The notes under the pieces were generated by a model. The model worked only from the letters and a program-made list of their open reading frames with translations. It was not told the origin of the DNA and made no database searches. From Rhodanobacter sp. DHG33 (lineage in GTDB: Bacteria > Pseudomonadota > Gammaproteobacteria > Xanthomonadales > Rhodanobacteraceae): 64,000 bases of DNA. Position 1 is the first letter of the stretch. Each line of letters opens with the position of its first letter. Position numbers and translations under genes: made by a program. The DNA is taken from contig NZ_JACYXM010000007.1 of NCBI RefSeq assembly GCF_014843005.1, positions 63,804 through 127,803 on the forward strand, read 5' to 3'. Positions 58,613 to 64,000 of this stretch are shown here, piece after piece.

Positions 58613-59886
58613 CAGCCCATCGCGCCCTTGCTCATCGGCGTCGGCGGCGTGGCGACGTTCGCCAGCGGCTGCAGCCGCACCAGGCCCAGCGCGATCACCA
58701 GCCCCGCCAGCACCAGCGCCCCGGTGAACGCGGCCACGCCGTTCCAGCCGTGCGCGGCGTAGAACAGGCCGCCGCTGGCGCCCGCCACGCTGGAGCCCAT
58801 GTAGTAGCAGAACAGGTACATCGACGAGGCCTGCGCCTTGGCCGCGCCCGCGCGCCGCCCCACCCAGCTGCTGACGATGGAGTGGCCGCCGAAGAAGCCG
58901 AAGGTGATCGCCACGATGCCCAGCGCGATCAGCCACAGCGACGCGGCCAACGTCAGCAGCACGCCCGCCAGCATCAGCGCGAGCGCCGTCCACAGCACCT
59001 TGCGCCGCCCCAGTTTGCCGGCGAGGTAACCCATCCACGCCGAGCTGAAGGTGCCGATCAGGTAGATGCCGAAGATCAGCCCCACCACCGCCTGGCTGAG
59101 GTTGTACGGCGGCGCCAGCAGGCGGTAGCCGAGGTAGTTGTAGACGGTGACGAAGGCACCCAGCAGCAAGAAGCCTTCGACGAACAGCCACGGCAGGCCG
59201 CGGTCGCGGAACATGCCGGCAAAACGCGAAGCGAGCGCACGTGCGTTCCAGGGCTGGCGCACGAAACGCCGCGACGGCGGCAGCGCACGCCAGAACGCCA
59301 ACGCGCAGACCAGGCCGATCACGCCCACCACGGCCACGCCCGTGCGCCAGCCGAAGAAGTCGTCGAGCACGCCGGCCACCAGCCGGCCGCCCATGCCGCC
59401 CACCGCGCTGCCGCTGATGTAGAGACCCATGCCGAGGCCGATGGAGTCGGCGTGCATTTCTTCGCTGAGGTAGGTCATTGCCACCGCGGGCAGGCCGCTC
59501 AGCGTGAGTCCGAGCAGAGTGCGCACCACCAGCAGCGAAGGCCAGTCCGGCATCGCCGCACTGGCCAGCACCAGCACCGCCGAGGACAGCAGCGAGGCCA
59601 CCATCACCGGCTTGCGTCCCCATGCATCGGACAGGCCGCCGGCGAACAGCATCGCGAACGCCAGCACACCGGTGGTGAGCGACAGCGACATCGCCGCGCC
59701 CGCCTCGCTCACGCCGTAGTCGCGGCTGAATTCCGGCATCAGCGGCTGCACGCAGTACAGCAGGCCGAAGGTGGCGAGGCCCGCGGCGAACAGCGCGAGG
59801 TTGGTGCGGCGGAACGCGGGGGTGCCGTGTTTGATCCAGTCCTGCGTGTCCGCAGCCGGCGCTTCGGGGACGTGGGAGCCGCGCAT
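58612..59886 (-). CDS. MFS transporter, YnfM-like
   Basis: 424 residues with 12 predicted transmembrane helices. The MFS A motif is visible as GGLSDAWGRKPVM between helices 2 and 3, with a second copy GYLAGKLGRRKVLW. The start LALFAAGLATFGLLYCVQPL resembles the YnfM/arabinose-efflux branch. An ATG at 59896-59898 would add four residues. Exports an unknown small molecule across the inner membrane. Confidence 0.9.
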   Translation of the reverse strand: MRGSHVPEAPAADTQDWIKHGTPAFRRTNLALFAAGLATFGLLYCVQPLMPEFSRDYGVSEAGAAMSLSLTTGVLAFAMLFAGGLSDAWGRKPVMVASLLSSAVLVLASAAMPDWPSLLVVRTLLGLTLSGLPAVAMTYLSEEMHADSIGLGMGLYISGSAVGGMGGRLVAGVLDDFFGWRTGVAVVGVIGLVCALAFWRALPPSRRFVRQPWNARALASRFAGMFRDRGLPWLFVEGFLLLGAFVTVYNYLGYRLLAPPYNLSQAVVGLIFGIYLIGTFSSAWMGYLAGKLGRRKVLWTALALMLAGVLLTLAASLWLIALGIVAITFGFFGGHSIVSSWVGRRAGAAKAQASSMYLFCYYMGSSVAGASGGLFYAAHGWNGVAAFTGALVLAGLVIALGLVRLQPLANVATPPTPMSKGAMG

Positions 59887-59972
59887 GGCCTGGTGCATCC
59901 TTCCGGGGTCGATGCAGGGAGGATAGAACCTCCGTGCGCGACGATCGACGATGCGCGACGCCGCGGCGCCTG

Positions 59973-60974
59973 TCAGCCGGCGCGCCCGTGCGCCTCCAGC
60001 AACGGCGCCAGCGACACCGACCATGCGTTGAGGTTGCCGTTGTCCCACTGCTCGATGCGCTGCAGGTAGTCGGCCGCCTGTGCCGGCGTGTGCGGATAGT
60101 GCGCCACCGGCAGGCTGCGGTCGCTGGTGAAGTACAGCGTGCTCTGGTCCGGTCCCAGGTGCGGCAGGTAGTCGGTGCTGAAGGCGGGAGCATCGTCGCC
60201 GGCGTAGCGGATGGCCTGTGGCGTACCCCAGCCATCGCCTTCGCGGAACACGATGAACAGGTGGTCCTTGCTGTCGCCGGGCAGGCGGTGGTCGCTGGCG
60301 AACACCATGTACGAACCGTCCGGCGCGATCTCCGGGTCCACGTCGTTGTCGCCGTAGTGGCTGAAGGGCAGCGGCTGCGCCGGCTGGTAGGCGCCCTGCG
60401 CGTAGTGCGACACGTACAGGCGCTTGCCCTTGCCGGGATCGATCGACAGGAAATAGATGCTGCCGTCGCGCGTCATGCTGGCTTTCCACACGCCGTCGCT
60501 GATGTTGACCGCATCCGGCAGGCGCTGCGGTTTGCCCCAGCCATCGCGGCCCTCGCGGTTCACGCGCCACAGGCCCACCTGCTGGTGCGCCGGCGTGGTG
60601 TTGCTGCGGCGGATCGACACGTAGACCACGTACGAACCATCCGGCGAAAACTCCGGCGCCAGATCCGGCCAGGCACCGGAGAACGAGGCCATCGCCGGCG
60701 CGGACCAGCGGCCGTCCAGGCGATGCGATTCCATGATGATGCCGCCGCCGGCGCCGCTGCGGGTGAAGAGCAGCGTGTCGCCGTCGGGGCTGAAGGCGGG
60801 TGCCTCATCGTTGGCCGGTCCGGAGACGATGCCCGGCGCGAAGATTTGCGGCGCGGCCAGCACCGGCGGCGTGGCCGTGCCGGCAATGGCGGTGTTGATG
60901 CCCAGGGCGGCAGCCAGGGCCAAACAGAGTCTGCAGCAGCGCGAACCGGACACGGCGAAGCTCCCTTGCGGCAA
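59973..60974 (-). CDS. Exported PD40 beta-propeller protein
   Basis: 333 residues with a signal peptide 1-31. Propeller blades: DEAPAFSPDGDTLLFTRSG, APEFSPDGSYVVYVS, ASMTRDGSIYFLS, DPEIAPDGSYMVFASD and LPHLGPDQSTLYFTSD, as in TolB-type and WD40-like proteins often linked to carbohydrate or peptide sensing. 86 bases separate it from the MFS gene on the same strand. Confidence 0.85.
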   Translation of the reverse strand: MPQGSFAVSGSRCCRLCLALAAALGINTAIAGTATPPVLAAPQIFAPGIVSGPANDEAPAFSPDGDTLLFTRSGAGGGIIMESHRLDGRWSAPAMASFSGAWPDLAPEFSPDGSYVVYVSIRRSNTTPAHQQVGLWRVNREGRDGWGKPQRLPDAVNISDGVWKASMTRDGSIYFLSIDPGKGKRLYVSHYAQGAYQPAQPLPFSHYGDNDVDPEIAPDGSYMVFASDHRLPGDSKDHLFIVFREGDGWGTPQAIRYAGDDAPAFSTDYLPHLGPDQSTLYFTSDRSLPVAHYPHTPAQAADYLQRIEQWDNGNLNAWSVSLAPLLEAHGRAG

Positions 60975-61107
60975 GTCGAGGACAATCGATCGGATACCCG
61001 TGCCAACGAAACGCCGCGTCCATCGTGCGGACGCGGCGGCACGGGGTAGGCGCCACGCTAGTCCTGGGCGCCGTCCCGCGACAGATGCCGAACGTCATCC
61101 CCGCCCG

Positions 61108-64000
61108 TCAGGCACCCGACGCCGGCTGCGCCTCCAGTTCCAGCAGCCAGCCCTTGCCCGGCTCCACCGGAATCGCATCGCCCGGCTTGAACGTGGCGGC
61201 AGGCTGGAAGCTCTCCACCGCGGGCGCCACCAGCCGGACGCGCGACGGGTTCAGGCCCAGGGCCTTCCAGTCGATGCGCAGTTTCACACTGACCTGCTGC
61301 GGTGCCCACGAGGCGATGGACACCAGGGTCTTGTCGCCCTTGCGCACGTAGCTGGTGGCAAGCACGTTGGCGTTGTCGGTCTTCACCGGCGTGTCGTGCA
61401 CCCACCAGCCGATCATGTCGGCCTTCTCGATGCCGAACGCATCCCACAGCTGCCACAGGCGCCGCGGGTCGCCGCCGGTCCACGGCAGGCGGTTGGTCAT
61501 GCCGAACACCATGCCGCGCCAGGGGTTGCCGCCGTTCTGCAGCATCTCGCCCATCAGGCCATAGGGAATGCCGGAGATCTCGGTGAGCCAGTACTGCGGC
61601 GAGGTGTGTTCGTAGTCGAACTCCTCGCCGAACCACAGGCGGTTGATGTACGGGAACAGCTCCATGTAGAGCAGCGCGCTGTTGATGTAGCCGTCGCGCG
61701 CATCGAACTGGCTGGCGGAGTGCAGGTCGATCAGCGCATGCGGACGATGCGCGTCCAGCACCTTGCGCACACGCATCATGGTGGTGCGGTCGTAGGCCAC
61801 GTCGTCGAGGTAGAGGCCGTCGATGCCAACGTTGCGCGCCAGCCAGTCCAGCCCTTCGACGTAGAAGTTGTGCCAGCGGCTCTGGCCGGCGTCGATCACC
61901 GCGGCATCGCGGTTCTCCGGCACGTGCCAGGCGGCGATGTAGTTGCCGTCCAGGTGCTCCTGCAGCCACGAGAAGCCGCCGCCCTTGCCGGGGCTGATGA
62001 TCTCGCTGCACGGCCCTTGCGCAGCGTTGCCGTCGGCACCGATGCGGCAGCCGGTGAGGCTTTCCAGCGCCGGCAGCTCGGGGGCGCGGTCGGTGAGCTC
62101 GCGGATGGTGTCGTAGATCTTCACCTCCATGCCGCGCTGATGGGCCGCATCGACGTAGCTGCGCATGGCCGGCACGGTGAGGAACGGGTAATTGATCCAC
62201 GGGTTGATCGGCGTGGCGTGGTGGATGTTCACCACGTTGGCGCCCTCGGCCTTGATCTCGTCGAGGTCGGCGTACTTGTGGAAGTAGCGTTCGGCGAAAT
62301 GCTGCGGCGGATCGATGGTCTTGAACGGCGTCACGCGCAGCACGAGGTCGTAGTGCAGCGTCTGCCCCGCCGCCATCGTGCGCGGGCCGCTGAAGGCCTT
62401 GACCACGTAGCGCGCACCGTCGCGTGCGAACGTGACGCCGCCCTGCCCGGCGTTGTCCCACGAGGCCGGCATCAGCAGCGGCTGCTGGTGGTAGAAGTTG
62501 GTGTTGAGCGGGCGGCGGTAGTTCTCGTCGCGCAGGTGGAACTCGAGGCCGGCGTTCACCGCACCGATCCACGCGCCGTCCTGGTTGTTCTGCACGTTCC
62601 ATTTCCACGCGAAGCTGTCGGGCGCCGCGGAGCCGGTACGACCGAGGCCGAGCTCGTACTGCGCCACGTCGTTCTTCAGCGGAATATCGAGGCGGATGTC
62701 GTCGAGCTTCACCGCTTGCGTGGCGGTGAGTGCAATGGAGTAACTGAGCGTGCCGTCCATCTCCAGGCTGGCGGTCACCTCGCCCTTCAGTGCGCCGGCC
62801 TGGCCCGACACCTGCCAGTGCACCTTGCCGGGGCCGTCGACCGCCACGGCCGGCAAGCCAGAGGCGCTCAGGGCATGCGTGCCGCCGGCGTCCTGTACCA
62901 GCAGCTGCATCGGCGCGGCCAGCAATGCGTGCGGTGCCTTGGTGTAGCCGGTCATGCGCTCGTCGAAGAAGCTGTCGATCTGTGCCGGCAGGCCGCTGGA
63001 TGCGAGCGTCACCGTGCGGCCGAGGATGCCGAGCTTGGCGCCATGCACCGTCACGGCGGTGAACGGTTTTACCAGGTCGGCGTTCTGCGCCAGCGTGGAG
63101 TTGAGCCAGTGCAGGCGGGTGAGCTTGAAGGGATCGTCGTCGCCATGCGCCACCGCTTCCTTCGCATCCACGGTGATCGCTAGCGGAACCTGCTGCACCG
63201 GCGCGCCATCCGTGCTGATCGTCAGCGTGCCGTGGTAGGTGCCGGGCTTCGCATCCGCGGGAACATCCAGGCCCATCCACAGCGGCTGTACGTGGCCCTG
63301 CGCCACGTCGAGCCGGTTGGCGAACGGCCGGCCCGCGTAGTCGGTGCCGCCGAGGTTGAAACAGGTGAGCCGCGCTGCCGGGATAGTCGCGCCATCCGGC
63401 CCGCGCAGATCGTCGAAGCTCACGTGCACGTTCTGCGCCGCTGCGCGCGCCGTCCACAGGCCCACCTGGAAACTCAGGTATTCGCCGCGCAGGGCGCGAT
63501 CCGTCAGCGTGCCGCCTGCGCCGCGCTCGGCCCAGCGATCGGGAACCTGGGTGAACATGCGGATGGGGTGTTCGCGCGTTTCCGGGAACAGCAGCCAAGG
63601 GCGGTCCGGATTCGCCGCCAGCAGGTGCTGCAGTTCGGCCGGCGTGGCGGTGCGCTCCATGTCGGTGTAGGCGTCGAAATCGTCCACCGCCTCGTAGCCG
63701 ATCACGTGGGCCTGGGGCAGCTTCGCCACGTGCCGTGTGTCGTCGAGGTCGTTCTTCTTCAGCCAAGCCGCATCGGCGGTGTCCGTCGGCGCGCGGTATG
63801 TCACCGTGGGATAGTTCGAACGTCCGCTGCCGATATAGGGCAGGTAGTAGATCGCATAGGTGCCGGCCTGCTTTGCCTCGAACGCCAGCACGCCTTCGGC
63901 CTGGTCGATGCGCTCGCGCACCACGTTGCCGACCAGTTGGCCGTCCGGACCGACGACGAGGGTAGCGACGCTTTCGGGATGGTGGTCGCGCCGGTGCCAG
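61108..64000 (-). CDS. Large glycoside-hydrolase-like exported protein (5' end outside the window)
   Basis: At least 963 residues, the frame still open at the right edge (visible N-terminal part RRDHHPESVATLVVGPDGQL). The centre has ADLDEIKAEGANVVNIHHAT, GMEVKIYDTIRELTDRAPEL and DWLARNVGIDGLYLDDVAYD, the shape of a TIM-barrel glycoside hydrolase, with acidic residues DDVAYD that could be catalytic. A beta-rich N-terminal half and a C-terminal sandwich (KTLVSIASWAPQQVSVKLRI) flank it. This resembles DUF6067-type glycosidase-like proteins. Substrate unknown. Confidence 0.75.
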   Translation of the reverse strand, partial: WHRRDHHPESVATLVVGPDGQLVGNVVRERIDQAEGVLAFEAKQAGTYAIYYLPYIGSGRSNYPTVTYRAPTDTADAAWLKKNDLDDTRHVAKLPQAHVIGYEAVDDFDAYTDMERTATPAELQHLLAANPDRPWLLFPETREHPIRMFTQVPDRWAERGAGGTLTDRALRGEYLSFQVGLWTARAAAQNVHVSFDDLRGPDGATIPAARLTCFNLGGTDYAGRPFANRLDVAQGHVQPLWMGLDVPADAKPGTYHGTLTISTDGAPVQQVPLAITVDAKEAVAHGDDDPFKLTRLHWLNSTLAQNADLVKPFTAVTVHGAKLGILGRTVTLASSGLPAQIDSFFDERMTGYTKAPHALLAAPMQLLVQDAGGTHALSASGLPAVAVDGPGKVHWQVSGQAGALKGEVTASLEMDGTLSYSIALTATQAVKLDDIRLDIPLKNDVAQYELGLGRTGSAAPDSFAWKWNVQNNQDGAWIGAVNAGLEFHLRDENYRRPLNTNFYHQQPLLMPASWDNAGQGGVTFARDGARYVVKAFSGPRTMAAGQTLHYDLVLRVTPFKTIDPPQHFAERYFHKYADLDEIKAEGANVVNIHHATPINPWINYPFLTVPAMRSYVDAAHQRGMEVKIYDTIRELTDRAPELPALESLTGCRIGADGNAAQGPCSEIISPGKGGGFSWLQEHLDGNYIAAWHVPENRDAAVIDAGQSRWHNFYVEGLDWLARNVGIDGLYLDDVAYDRTTMMRVRKVLDAHRPHALIDLHSASQFDARDGYINSALLYMELFPYINRLWFGEEFDYEHTSPQYWLTEISGIPYGLMGEMLQNGGNPWRGMVFGMTNRLPWTGGDPRRLWQLWDAFGIEKADMIGWWVHDTPVKTDNANVLATSYVRKGDKTLVSIASWAPQQVSVKLRIDWKALGLNPSRVRLVAPAVESFQPAATFKPGDAIPVEPGKGWLLELEAQPASGA

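Noticed and set aside
1-64000. tRNA, rRNA, prophage structural genes, transposase or integrase genes
   Set aside because: None could be recognised in either strand by reading; no intI or IS transposase motif was found near the arrays.

Overview
The window is GC-rich proteobacterial chromosome. The mix of genes (YaeQ, an XAC0095-like protein, several secreted S9, S41 and beta-lactamase-fold hydrolases, GFA and SRPBCC proteins, an Ada-HTH-AlkA fusion) and of intergenic repeats (a TTACTTCTCTTTG inverted repeat, an ATTCCGGC/GCCGGAAT REP) suggests a gammaproteobacterium of the Lysobacterales/Xanthomonadales, most likely Rhodanobacteraceae (Rhodanobacter, Dyella or Luteibacter type). This is inferred from gene content and repeats; no rRNA or tRNA gene was seen.

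Layout. Positions 1-16.1 kb are ordinary core or accessory metabolism: glutathione transferase, zinc alcohol dehydrogenase, SIR2 deacetylase, small stress or detoxification proteins, an AraC/GyrI regulator, an amidohydrolase, a prolyl oligopeptidase and YaeQ. Positions 16.4-28 kb are mostly minus-strand secreted hydrolases and a peroxiredoxin, plus an XAC0095-like gene divergent from a small HTH regulator. Palindromic repeats begin to appear here between genes.

Positions 28-41.1 kb are the most unusual part: about 20 small, mostly unrelated minus-strand genes (lipoproteins, small membrane proteins, VOC, SnoaL, LOG-like, a two-motif aspartic protease) packed head to tail. The first part (28.0-33.1 kb) has recognisable integron attC-type recombination sites at gene 3' ends. 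From 29.5 to 40.1 kb a different element, a 26-bp near-perfect hairpin (stem TGTCCGCTTT / AAAGCGGACA, loop GGGTCG), occupies the same position. It lies a few bases after the stop codon of gene after gene, always in the same orientation. No integrase is in the window, so this is an integrase-less or distal cassette array that may carry a second, undescribed class of cassette-end element.

Positions 41.5-42.8 kb hold two conserved genes of unknown function that converge on an array of about 14 tandem 21-bp hairpins. Positions 43.0-46.0 kb form a lower-GC island of three minus-strand genes (HTH plus GIY-YIG nuclease; HEPN-motif protein; STAS-GHKL ATPase-STAS-like protein) separated by a third repeat family containing CAGAGT/ACTCTG arms. 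This is a candidate defence or stress module.

Positions 46.1-64 kb return to conventional genes: urocanase hutU, a TPR protein, a catalase-fold peroxidase coupled to cytochrome b561, an S41 peptidase, an SGNH hydrolase, an alkylation-repair pair (Ada-AlkA fusion overlapping ogt), a nucleotide pyrophosphatase-like lipoprotein, an MFS transporter, a beta-propeller protein and a large glycoside-hydrolase-like protein that runs off the right edge. All family assignments come from reading motifs by eye; no database search was run.
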